Source: Clostridiales bacterium UBA7568 (lineage in GTDB: Bacteria > Bacillota > Clostridia > Oscillospirales > CAG-272). Taken from it: 10,695 nt of DNA. Of the stretch, positions 1 through 6,416 are shown piece after piece (the first letter of the stretch is position 1; every line of letters begins with the position of its first letter). The stretch lies in assembly GCA_002479075.1 (NCBI GenBank), contig DLLG01000018.1, positions 1 through 10,695 on the forward strand. The letters are read 5' to 3'. Below the pieces are notes generated by a model. It was not told the DNA's origin. It searched no databases and was given only the letters and a program-made list of their open reading frames with translations. Both the position numbers and the translations under genes were made by a program.

Positions 1-46
1 TGTTCAATTTTCAAGGACCGTTTCGCTTCCGCCCCTCGGCGACAGC
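1..46 (-). other. rRNA operon leader (5' part, runs off window)
   Basis: Read on the minus strand, the segment after the promoter at 53-81 ends at the window edge with GGTCCTTGAAAATTGAACA (positions 19 to 1). This matches the family of (C)TTTGAAAACTGAACA-like sequences found in Firmicutes rrn transcripts, in the 16S leader and again in the 16S-23S spacer. The strong promoter directly upstream favours the 16S leader over the spacer. The rRNA gene itself is outside the window, so its presence is inferred from motif and promoter. Confidence 0.6.
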
Positions 47-52
47 TTTGTT

Positions 53-81
53 ATTCTATCACATCACTTTACGATTGTCAA
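53..81 (-). promoter_or_regulatory. Strong leftward promoter, probably of an rRNA operon
   Basis: On the minus strand there is a perfect -35 TTGACA (81-76), a 17-bp spacer and a -10 TAGAAT (58-53), with a predicted start near position 46. Directly upstream (82-120) are phased A and T tracts that resemble an rrn UP element. The transcript would carry the rrn leader motif at 19-1 and leave the window. No intrinsic terminator is visible between the glycosyltransferase stop codon at 139 and this promoter, so read-through from that gene is possible. Confidence 0.75.
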
Positions 82-138
82 TACTTTTTTCAGTTTTTTT
101 GAAAAAATTTGTCCAAAAAATCACTTTACCCGAAAAAC

Positions 139-1341
139 TTATTCTGTCAGGTTGCGGATTTCAGTTTCAACGTCGCGATTTCGCTTTATTTTACCGAGCT
201 TTTCGGAAAATGAGGCTCTCAAAGTCGCATCGGAAAGCATTTTCCGCATTGCAGCTTCGATTCCCTCCCCCGAAATATCGCAGATCATTCCGATCCCGCC
301 CCCGGAAAGCTGTTCTGGCGCCGTCCGATAATCCGTAGCAAGTATAGGCCTGCAAAGAATTTTCGCCTCCTCGACGGCGATCGTCTTACCCTCGTGACGC
401 GACGGTTGAAAATAAATATCGCATTCCTTTATATATCTATAGGGATTTTCCGTTGTTCCGAGCATAACGAAATCTTCCGCCATTCCGAGACTCGACACCG
501 CGCGCCGGATTCTCTCCGCATATTCCCCGCCGTTTTCTCCGAGGGCATACCAGCGGAAGGAAAAGCCCTCGCTTTTCAGCCTTGCAAGCGCGGGAAGCGC
601 AATGTCGTAGCCCTTCTGCTCGCAGATTCTGCCGACGGTCAATATTCTTATGCCGTCAAATCCGTCCTCATATCCGTTTCCGAGCTCCGCAAGCCGTTTT
701 ATCTGCTCCGCATCGACTATGTTTTCCATAGTAACGATTTTTTCTCTTACGGCAGGCAAAGCCTCCGCAAGCGACTTTTCTATCTCGCCGGAAACCGTCA
801 CTACCTTATCGCACTTCATAAAGTATTTCTCATAAAGCGCATCCTCGCGTGGCGGGTGACGATAGTCAAAATGGAGCCAGGCGATTTTTTTCTTCGCACA
901 GACCTTATCGACCGTATAAAACATTGTCCGGTCGCCCCAATAAGCAATCGCCAGGTCATATTCGCCGGGATGACTTTTCATCGTTTTCATTGCCGCAAGC
1001 CATAGCCTGTTTTTCGCATAGACCTTTTTGTCGCCATTCGCAAGAGCCGTTCTCGTCGCGGAAAAAGCAAGCGTGAAAAGCCTCAGCGGATTTTTTGCGA
1101 CGTATTTTTCGAGGAGAATTTTCTTTGCGTTTGCGGCGGATATTTCCATAATTTCGCCGTCCACCATCGTTTCAACCTTTATCTGCGGCGGCAAAAGCGG
1201 CAGAAATGCGCCTTTTTTCTCCGCAAGCAGGAGCGTGACATCCCATTTTTCATAGTCGATGTGTTCCGCAAACGAAAGAAACGACTTTTCGCTCCCTCCG
1301 GCAGACATCGTTATGCCGACTATAAGCATTTTCTTTTTCAA
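139..1341 (-). CDS. GT4-type (GT-B fold) glycosyltransferase
   Basis: This 400-residue protein has the two Rossmann-like halves of a GT-B glycosyltransferase. The N-terminal half opens with a beta strand and glycine-rich loop (MLIVGITMSAGGSEKS) that in this family contributes to acceptor binding. The C-terminal half begins near residue 232 with ILTVGRICEQKGYD, typical of the Glycos_transf_1 domain. It contains the EX7E-type motif of retaining GT4 enzymes in SRHEGKTIAVEEA, with E317 and E325, which bind the nucleotide-sugar donor. There is no signal peptide or membrane segment, so it is a cytosolic enzyme, perhaps membrane-peripheral, probably adding a sugar to a cell-surface polysaccharide or lipid-linked glycan. 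Donor and acceptor cannot be told. The start is TTG at 1341, because GGAGG lies 7 bases upstream of it, whereas the first ATG (1329) is 19 bases away. It is a single gene, divergent from the GH2 gene and upstream of the putative rrn promoter. Confidence 0.9.
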   Translation of the reverse strand: MKKKMLIVGITMSAGGSEKSFLSFAEHIDYEKWDVTLLLAEKKGAFLPLLPPQIKVETMVDGEIMEISAANAKKILLEKYVAKNPLRLFTLAFSATRTALANGDKKVYAKNRLWLAAMKTMKSHPGEYDLAIAYWGDRTMFYTVDKVCAKKKIAWLHFDYRHPPREDALYEKYFMKCDKVVTVSGEIEKSLAEALPAVREKIVTMENIVDAEQIKRLAELGNGYEDGFDGIRILTVGRICEQKGYDIALPALARLKSEGFSFRWYALGENGGEYAERIRRAVSSLGMAEDFVMLGTTENPYRYIKECDIYFQPSRHEGKTIAVEEAKILCRPILATDYRTAPEQLSGGGIGMICDISGEGIEAAMRKMLSDATLRASFSEKLGKIKRNRDVETEIRNLTE

Positions 1342-1348
1342 AGCGTCA

Positions 1349-1353
1349 CCTCC
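1349..1353 (-). promoter_or_regulatory. Ribosome binding site selecting a TTG start
   Basis: GGAGG on the minus strand (1353-1349, in the context GGGAGGTGA) lies 7 bases before TTG at 1341-1339. It is 19 bases from the next candidate, ATG at 1329-1327. Spacing therefore selects TTG as the start of the glycosyltransferase. Confidence 0.75.
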
Positions 1354-1364
1354 CTCTGTTTTTG

Positions 1365-1393
1365 ATTATACCACCCCTTCCCCCGTTTGTCAA
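1365..1393 (-). promoter_or_regulatory. Promoter of the glycosyltransferase gene
   Basis: On the minus strand there is TTGACA (1393-1388), a 17-bp spacer and TATAAT (1370-1365), a full match to the housekeeping sigma consensus. The predicted start is near 1358, leaving a short leader of about 17 bases before the TTG codon. The spacer is a run of G-rich sequence on the transcribed sense strand. Confidence 0.85.
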
Positions 1394-1416
1394 CGAAGCG
1401 AAAAAGCGAAAAAGGA

Positions 1417-1445
1417 TTGATTTCCGTCAGTATTTATGTCATAAT
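1417..1445 (+). promoter_or_regulatory. Probable promoter of the GH2 gene
   Basis: TTGATT (1417-1422), a 17-bp spacer and CATAAT (1440-1445) match 4 of 6 and 5 of 6 consensus bases. The region is AT-rich and correctly placed about 30 bases before the GH2 start codon. It is weaker than the divergent glycosyltransferase promoter, which may mean the GH2 gene needs an activator. Other -10-like hexamers in 1441-1455 are possible. Confidence 0.45.
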
Positions 1446-1477
1446 CATTATATCACAAAAATATCGGAGGATATTCA

Positions 1478-4400
1478 ATGGCAGACCGTTTTGCGTCCAT
1501 TGCCGCAGGAGAGATCGGCTCGCGGGAGCTGCTCGTGCGGCCGAAGCCCATAACCGATAACGGAAAACGCTTTCCCCTTGCGGATTCCGCCGGCGCGTCC
1601 GGAAAAGTTTATAAAAAAATAACGGAAAAGGCAGAGCTCGATGCGCTCATCGGGTCGCTGCGGGAAAAATATGCGCCGTTTATGAAAAAATGCTCGCCCG
1701 CAGTCGAAACCGAAAGAAAGCTCAAGGAGCTTTCCGAATTTTATTTCCGTATGGCAACGGCAGACGACAGACGGGATTTTTTCTCCGTCGTATCGTCCGG
1801 CGAATGGGAAAAGGTGTCCGTTCCGCATTACGGAGGGCCTGTCGGCTGTGCCATCTCGTACTACAAAACGACTTTCACCACCGCCCTGCCGGAGGACAGA
1901 TCGCTCTTCCTGCATTTCGAATGCTCGGACTACATCACCGAGGTCTATATAAACGGAACGCTCGCCGGCACGCACGAGGGCTTTTTCTCGCCCTTCGAAT
2001 TTGACATTTCGAAGCTCGTCCGCAGCGGAGAAAACACGCTCCTTGTCACAGTCAAAAACGATTTCAAATACGGCGGCGACAGTCCCCGCTCCGCGGATTA
2101 CGTTCATTGCGAGGGGGACAAGCTCTATGCCGCGACGGGTCTCGGCTATGACGACCCCGCCGAGGGCTGGCACCATTGCCCCGCGGGAATGGGTCTCTGC
2201 GGCAGAGTATATCTTGAAGAACGACCGAGAACCTTCATCTCGGACATTTTCGTCCGTCCTATACCCAAAACCTCCGAGATTGAAATATGGACAACCGTTT
2301 ACCGCTGCGACTATCCCGGCGAGGACGATATTTCCCTTTCATACTCGTTATACGGAGAGAACTTTGAAGATAAAGTAATAGAAAACAAGATGTATCGCCC
2401 GCAGACGTTTCATCACGCAGACTTCGGCGACGTTATGACAGAAGCCGATATAGGCAGGCAGACGGACGAGGATCATCCCGTCGTTTTCCCGAAATTCTAT
2501 CACGGCGATAACACAGTTAAATTCAGAATCAAGCTGCCGGATTTCCGTCTCTGGACACCGGAGACGCCTTATCTTTATTCGGCGCAGGTCTCGCTATATA
2601 TAAAAGGAAGAAGGATCGATTCGGCGGAAAAGTCCTTCGGGATGAGAACGTTTGAGATCGACGAAGCAGGCTCGCCTAAGGGTATGTTTTATCTGAACGG
2701 CGAAAGCATCCGCCTGCGCGGCGCAAATACGATGGGTTTTGAACAGCAGGACGTCTTCAGAGGGGATTATGAGCAGTTGCTTTATGATATGCTTATGGCA
2801 AAAGCCTGCAATATGAATTTTCTCCGCATAACCCAGCGCCCCGTTTATGAGGAAATATATAGCCTTTGCGACAGGATCGGTCTTATGCTTCAGACAGATC
2901 TCCCGCTGTTTTCCGTCGTCCGGAGAACAAAATTTGCGGAGGTAATCCGCCAATGTGAGGAAATGGAAAGACTGATACGCTCGCACCCGTCTTGTATTCT
3001 TGTTTCATATATGAACGAGCCGATGGCAAACGGAAACGACAATCCCTTCCGCCACGTCATCCGCCCCGAGCAGGATATGATTTTCCGCGCGTGCGACGAT
3101 GCCGTTCATATGCTGAATCCGGACAGGGCGATAAAGCACATCGACGGCGACTATGACCCGCCGGACGAGGGCTTCCCCGATAACCATTGCTATTGCACCT
3201 GGTACAACGGTCACGGCATCGATATGGGCTCGCTTTACAGGGGCAACTGGCTCGGCATAAAGGACGGCTGGTATTGCGGCTGCGGAGAATTCGGCGCAGA
3301 AGGGCTCGACCCCGTTTCGCTTATGCGCAGCCGATACCCGAAGGAATGGCTTCCGCAGAGCGAGGAGGAAGAAAAGAGCTGGTCGCCGTCGGAAATAGTC
3401 GGCGCACAGACGGGCAATATGCATTATTTCTTCTATGACACGCAAACCAGCCTTGAAAACTGGGTGAGCGAAAGTCGGAGATGGCAGGAAAGGGCAACAA
3501 GGCTTCAGACGGGAGCGTTCCGCCGAAATCCCCTGATGACCTCCTTTGCGATACATCTTTTTATTGACGCCTGGCCCTCCGGCTGGATGAAAACGATAGT
3601 CGATTGCGAGCGCAATCCCAAACCCGCATTCTATGCCTATATGGACGAGCTGACCCCGCTTGCGGTATCTCTGCGAACGGGCAGAAAGACATTTTTCTCC
3701 GGAGAAAAAGCAGAGATTGAGATTTTCATCTGCAACGATACGCATAAGTCCTCCGACGGTCACACGATCGATATTGAGCTTATCCGTCCCGACGGCACAC
3801 TTGCGAAAAAGTCAACCGTGCCTGCGCTTTTCGGCGAGAACGACGTATTTTTGCAGGGCAAGGCGACCTTTGACGCGCCGACCGTCGAAGAGCGGGAAAA
3901 ATATGTTCTCCGCGCGGTTTTGAGGGACAGAGGCGGCAAAGCCGTTCATTACGCCGACGAAGCACTTGAAATTTTCCCGCCAGAAAAAGTCAAAAGCGGC
4001 TCCGCCGTTACGATAGACGGTTCGGGCTGTCTCGAAAGCAAAGCCGGCGACGTTCTTTCCGCCTTAAGCGAAGGAAAGACCGTTATAATAGAGTCGCTGC
4101 CCGCAGGGGAATATAAGCTCGGCGACGTTTCGTTCAGGGTAAAAAACTGCGGAATGAGACCGCTTCATTTCGTTTCGAGAAGCACGCCTCACCCGCTCGT
4201 CCATGGCTTTGAAAAAGATGATTTTTCCTTCTGGTACGACGAAAAAGCCGATATGATGACTCCGCTCGTCCGCACGACCTTCACGGGCGACGGCTTTACC
4301 CCGATTCTCACCTCCGGCAACACGCTTTCCGGAAGCGCTTGGGGAAAGCCCCTCTTCCCCGCTCTCGTCTGCGGCGAGATAAAGGTCGGAGAAGGCAAGC

Positions 4401-4483
4401 TGATAATAAGCACGCTCGACATTGAAAATCATCTCAAAAACCCCGTTGCGGTCATCTTTTCGAACAGACTGAAAAACTATTGA
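1478..4483 (+). CDS. Glycoside hydrolase family 2 (beta-galactosidase/beta-glucuronidase superfamily)
   Basis: This 1001-residue retaining glycosidase hydrolyses a terminal beta-linked sugar. The exact sugar (galactose, glucuronate, mannose or other) cannot be fixed from sequence. Visible order: an unusual N-terminal stretch (1-95), a jelly-roll sugar-binding domain (about 105-232, with YINGTLAGTHEGFFSPFEFD), an Ig-like domain (about 236-390), a TIM barrel (about 400-720), a beta-sandwich (about 725-845) and a C-terminal alpha/beta region (about 850-1001). The acid/base is E514 in SYMNEP and the nucleophile is E604 in CGEFGAEG. Their 90-residue spacing agrees with known GH2 enzymes. There is no signal peptide, so it probably acts in the cytoplasm on imported glycosides. 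ATG at 1478 follows GGAGG with a 7-base gap. The gene stands alone: divergent from the glycosyltransferase on one side, closed by a terminator on the other. Two GH78-like genes lie about 2-4 kb downstream. Confidence 0.92.
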   Translation: MADRFASIAAGEIGSRELLVRPKPITDNGKRFPLADSAGASGKVYKKITEKAELDALIGSLREKYAPFMKKCSPAVETERKLKELSEFYFRMATADDRRDFFSVVSSGEWEKVSVPHYGGPVGCAISYYKTTFTTALPEDRSLFLHFECSDYITEVYINGTLAGTHEGFFSPFEFDISKLVRSGENTLLVTVKNDFKYGGDSPRSADYVHCEGDKLYAATGLGYDDPAEGWHHCPAGMGLCGRVYLEERPRTFISDIFVRPIPKTSEIEIWTTVYRCDYPGEDDISLSYSLYGENFEDKVIENKMYRPQTFHHADFGDVMTEADIGRQTDEDHPVVFPKFYHGDNTVKFRIKLPDFRLWTPETPYLYSAQVSLYIKGRRIDSAEKSFGMRTFEIDEAGSPKGMFYLNGESIRLRGANTMGFEQQDVFRGDYEQLLYDMLMAKACNMNFLRITQRPVYEEIYSLCDRIGLMLQTDLPLFSVVRRTKFAEVIRQCEEMERLIRSHPSCILVSYMNEPMANGNDNPFRHVIRPEQDMIFRACDDAVHMLNPDRAIKHIDGDYDPPDEGFPDNHCYCTWYNGHGIDMGSLYRGNWLGIKDGWYCGCGEFGAEGLDPVSLMRSRYPKEWLPQSEEEEKSWSPSEIVGAQTGNMHYFFYDTQTSLENWVSESRRWQERATRLQTGAFRRNPLMTSFAIHLFIDAWPSGWMKTIVDCERNPKPAFYAYMDELTPLAVSLRTGRKTFFSGEKAEIEIFICNDTHKSSDGHTIDIELIRPDGTLAKKSTVPALFGENDVFLQGKATFDAPTVEEREKYVLRAVLRDRGGKAVHYADEALEIFPPEKVKSGSAVTIDGSGCLESKAGDVLSALSEGKTVIIESLPAGEYKLGDVSFRVKNCGMRPLHFVSRSTPHPLVHGFEKDDFSFWYDEKADMMTPLVRTTFTGDGFTPILTSGNTLSGSAWGKPLFPALVCGEIKVGEGKLIISTLDIENHLKNPVAVIFSNRLKNY

Positions 4484-4488
4484 AAAAG

Positions 4489-4520
4489 CTCCCTTTGCCT
4501 TCCGCAAAGGGAGTTTTTTT
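4489..4520 (+). terminator. Intrinsic terminator after the GH2 gene
   Basis: A perfect 10-bp stem, CTCCCTTTGC (4489-4498) with GCAAAGGGAG (4504-4513), encloses a 5-base loop and is followed by seven T (4514-4520). It begins 5 bases after the GH2 stop codon. A run of five A (4483-4487) on the other side lengthens the potential stem by A-U pairs. It separates the GH2 transcript from the S1-domain gene. Confidence 0.93.
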
Positions 4521-4591
4521 ATCATACCAACATAAATTTCCCGCCCTCCGCATAAAGATTAAACAAAAACAAAAACGGAGGACAACCACAA

Positions 4592-5524
4592 ATGTTAAGG
4601 AAAATTTATAAGCCCGAGGGCTTTTCTCTCGGCAGCGGCGCAGAAGGACTTTATACGGCATCCGCCCTTGAAAAAGCGATGACAAAGGGGCAGATTCTCG
4701 AGGCAAAGGCAACCGTCTGCGATGAGGAAATGTCGCTTTATGTTGACCTCGGCTGTATGCGGGGAATCATAAAAAAGGAGGAGGTCGCCTTCAATCCGGA
4801 CGGCTCGCCCGTAAAGGACATCGCAGCGATAACCAGAGTCGGAAAGACGGTGTGCTTCAAGGTCTGCGGACTTGAAAAACGCAGGGGAGAAACCGTCGCT
4901 CTGCTTTCAAGAAAGGACGCCCAGCGCGACTGCCTTGAAAACTATCTTATGCAGCTTCTGCCGGGCGATATAGTAGATGCGAGGGTGACTCATCTCGAGC
5001 CCTTCGGGGCGTTTGTCGATGTCGGCTGCGGAATCGTTTCGCTACTGTCGATAGACTGCATTTCCGTCTCCCGCATTGCACATCCGCGCGACAGGTTTTA
5101 CCCGGGAATGCTTATAAAAACCGCCGTCAAAGCCATCGATTATGACCTTATGCGCATTTCCGTAACGCACAAGGAGCTCCTCGGCACCTGGAAGGAAAAC
5201 GCCGAAAAATTCCGCATAGGACAGACCGTTCCCGGCATTGTCCGCAGTATCGAGCCTTACGGAATTTTCGTTGAACTTTCCCCGAACCTCGCAGGACTTG
5301 CGGAATATTCGGAAAACGTCCGCATAGGAGACAGGGCAACCGTTTACATAAAAAATATCATCCCCGAAAAAATGAAAATAAAGCTCGTGCTTATCGACAC
5401 TTACCAGTGCGAAAGCGAGCTTTATCCTCCGGAATATTTTGTTTTCTCTGATCATATCGAAAGTTGGGATTATTCCCCCGAGGAATGTCCGAAATATATC
5501 GGCACGGATTTTGCGCAGAAGTAA
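4592..5524 (+). CDS. Protein with three S1 RNA-binding repeats
   Basis: This 310-residue protein is built of three S1 (OB-fold) RNA-binding repeats, at about residues 33-108, 125-197 and 210-272. Repeats 2 and 3 carry the clear signature: THLEPFGAFVDVGCG and RSIEPYGIFVELSPN. Repeat 1 is more divergent (TVCDEEMSLYVDLGCMRGII). The tail (273-310) is acidic and rich in aromatic residues. Such proteins bind single-stranded RNA. It resembles short Firmicutes relatives of ribosomal protein S1 (RpsA), but it is shorter than the four- to six-repeat forms and an RNA target cannot be named. It is cytosolic. ATG at 4592 follows GGAGGA with a 9-10 base gap. No convincing promoter is visible between the GH2 terminator and this gene, where only AT-rich sequence (4521-4575) is present. 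It converges on the XRE gene with 7 bp between the stop codons. Confidence 0.88.
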   Translation: MLRKIYKPEGFSLGSGAEGLYTASALEKAMTKGQILEAKATVCDEEMSLYVDLGCMRGIIKKEEVAFNPDGSPVKDIAAITRVGKTVCFKVCGLEKRRGETVALLSRKDAQRDCLENYLMQLLPGDIVDARVTHLEPFGAFVDVGCGIVSLLSIDCISVSRIAHPRDRFYPGMLIKTAVKAIDYDLMRISVTHKELLGTWKENAEKFRIGQTVPGIVRSIEPYGIFVELSPNLAGLAEYSENVRIGDRATVYIKNIIPEKMKIKLVLIDTYQCESELYPPEYFVFSDHIESWDYSPEECPKYIGTDFAQK

Positions 5525-5531
5525 ATCATCT

Positions 5532-6317
5532 TTACCTGCTCATCTCCTCTTTTATCGCAAGTCGCCTTTCGGCGCACCCGTAAGCTCCTGCAATGTCCCC
5601 CTCCGATTTAAGGCAAACTTCAAGATCGGAGAGGACGTAATAAAGGCAGATTGCTCCGGATTTTTCGGCATCCGGAAGGAGAGAGGAAAGAATCCCGGCG
5701 GCTTTCCCCGTTTCGCCGCTTTTCATAAGTCGGCGCGCCTCCGCGTGTGACGGCGCAAGAGACGACGGCACCTCAAGCAAAAGAATATATCCGTATTCGT
5801 CAACGCCGCAAGGAGGAAGCTCGCCCCTGCCCATAACATAATCTATCAGCGCAATGCCCCTTTTTGCGCAAGCGGAAATCACGCCTGCAAAAACGGATTT
5901 TCCTGCGCTGTCAATTGATTTTTCAAATTCACGCCTTGCCGAAAAGAGCTTTCCGGCGTGCATAAACGCCGCACCCGATTCGGCATAGCAAAGGGCGGAA
6001 ATCAGAGCAGATTCGTCATCGTCATATTTTTCAAGCAACTCCGCACATTCGTCCTTTTTGCCCTCCGCATAAAGCCCGCGAACCTTTTCCCTGTTTTTCA
6101 GGCGCTCCATATCGCCCGCAGAGGCACTGTCCGAAAGCAGATATTCAAGCGGGACGGAAAGTCTTTCCGCTATTGCGGAAAGCGTCGAAAGCGAAGGATT
6201 TGCAACTCCGTTTTCTATCTGGCTGAGCATATTTCTTGTTATCAGCCCCTCCGTCAATGCGGACTGTGTCAGATTTTTCTCCTTTCGAAGAGCCTTTATC
6301 TTTTCGCCTGCCGTCAT
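5532..6317 (-). CDS. XRE-family HTH regulator with helical (TPR-like) C-terminal domain
   Basis: This 261-residue DNA-binding regulator has an N-terminal Cro/C1-type helix-turn-helix at about residues 7-61. The LTQSAL segment (16-21) starts helix 2, and the recognition helix lies in TRNMLSQIENG (27-37), followed by the usual PSLSTLSAIAERL. Residues 70-258 are Ala/Leu/Glu-rich helices with repeated pairs suggestive of TPR units (for example KLFSARREFEKSIDSAGK and AGAYGCAERRLAIKEE). This resembles the HTH-plus-TPR layout of peptide-sensing RNPP regulators, but no peptide gene is seen nearby, so the signal is unknown. ATG at 6317 follows GAGGAAA. The gene has a consensus promoter and a palindrome over its transcription start, suggesting autoregulation. 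It is transcribed in the same direction as the upstream GH78-like gene. Control of the neighbouring glycosidases is plausible but not shown. Confidence 0.88.
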   Translation of the reverse strand: MTAGEKIKALRKEKNLTQSALTEGLITRNMLSQIENGVANPSLSTLSAIAERLSVPLEYLLSDSASAGDMERLKNREKVRGLYAEGKKDECAELLEKYDDDESALISALCYAESGAAFMHAGKLFSARREFEKSIDSAGKSVFAGVISACAKRGIALIDYVMGRGELPPCGVDEYGYILLLEVPSSLAPSHAEARRLMKSGETGKAAGILSSLLPDAEKSGAICLYYVLSDLEVCLKSEGDIAGAYGCAERRLAIKEEMSR

Positions 6318-6332
6318 AATCGTTTCCTCTTT

Positions 6333-6349
6333 GGTAAAATTTATTTACC
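6333..6349. promoter_or_regulatory. Candidate operator at the XRE start site
   Basis: GGTAAA (6333-6338), 5 bases, then TTTACC (6344-6349) form a perfect interrupted inverted repeat. It covers the predicted transcription start (about 6344) of the XRE gene, just downstream of its -10 box. A dimeric XRE protein bound here would block its own transcription. No second full copy was found in the other intergenic regions. Confidence 0.5.
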
Positions 6350-6350
6350 C

Positions 6351-6379
6351 ATTATACTCCAAAAAACAGCTCTTGTCAA
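6351..6379 (-). promoter_or_regulatory. Consensus promoter of the XRE regulator gene
   Basis: On the minus strand there is TTGACA (6379-6374), exactly 17 bp, then TATAAT (6356-6351), a 12 of 12 consensus match. The predicted start is about 6344, giving a short leader before ATG at 6317. The -35 box lies one base beyond the hairpin at 6381-6409. Confidence 0.9.
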
Positions 6380-6380
6380 G

Positions 6381-6409
6381 AAGCGGAGGGCAATTTCTGC
6401 CCTCCGCTT
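6381..6409. terminator. Perfect 12-bp hairpin after the GH78-like gene
   Basis: AAGCGGAGGGCA (6381-6392) and TGCCCTCCGCTT (6398-6409) pair perfectly around a 5-base loop, 7 bases beyond the stop codon of the minus-strand GH78-like gene (6417). Position and stability say terminator for that gene. However, in the minus direction the stem is followed by CTTGACAAGAGC and the T run comes only about 15 bases later. In the plus direction it is followed by ATAATTTTTAT, a better U tract. It may be bidirectional or act as a 3' stabiliser. Confidence 0.6.
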
Positions 6410-6416
6410 ATAATTT

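Noticed and set aside
63..129. 10-bp direct repeat ATCACTTTAC at 63-72 and 120-129 around the rrn-type promoter.
   Set aside because: It is short and in AT-rich DNA, with no third copy. It could be a regulator site, but a 10-bp match is too weak to claim.
394..1005. 203-codon open frame on the plus strand inside the glycosyltransferase gene.
   Set aside because: It is antisense to a clear GT4 domain, with no ribosome binding site and no domain signature.
3005..3763. 252-codon open frame on the minus strand inside the GH2 gene.
   Set aside because: It is antisense to the conserved TIM-barrel coding region with both catalytic glutamates, has no recognisable domain, and is explained by the GC-biased codon use of the real gene.
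4543..6074. 15-bp identical sequence GCCCTCCGCATAAAG at 4543-4557 and 6060-6074.
   Set aside because: One copy lies in the leader of the S1 gene and the other inside XRE codons (AEGK region). It matches common codon choices of this genome and has no further copies or symmetry, so chance is the simplest explanation.
6333..6349. The GGTAAA-N5-TTTACC palindrome read as a terminator or attenuator.
   Set aside because: The stem is only 6 A/T-rich base pairs with no U tract, and it overlaps the transcription start, so an operator is the better reading.
5958..6413. 151-codon open frame on the plus strand opposite the XRE gene.
   Set aside because: It is an antisense shadow of the HTH coding region, rich in Arg, Cys and Phe, and crosses the XRE promoter and hairpin.
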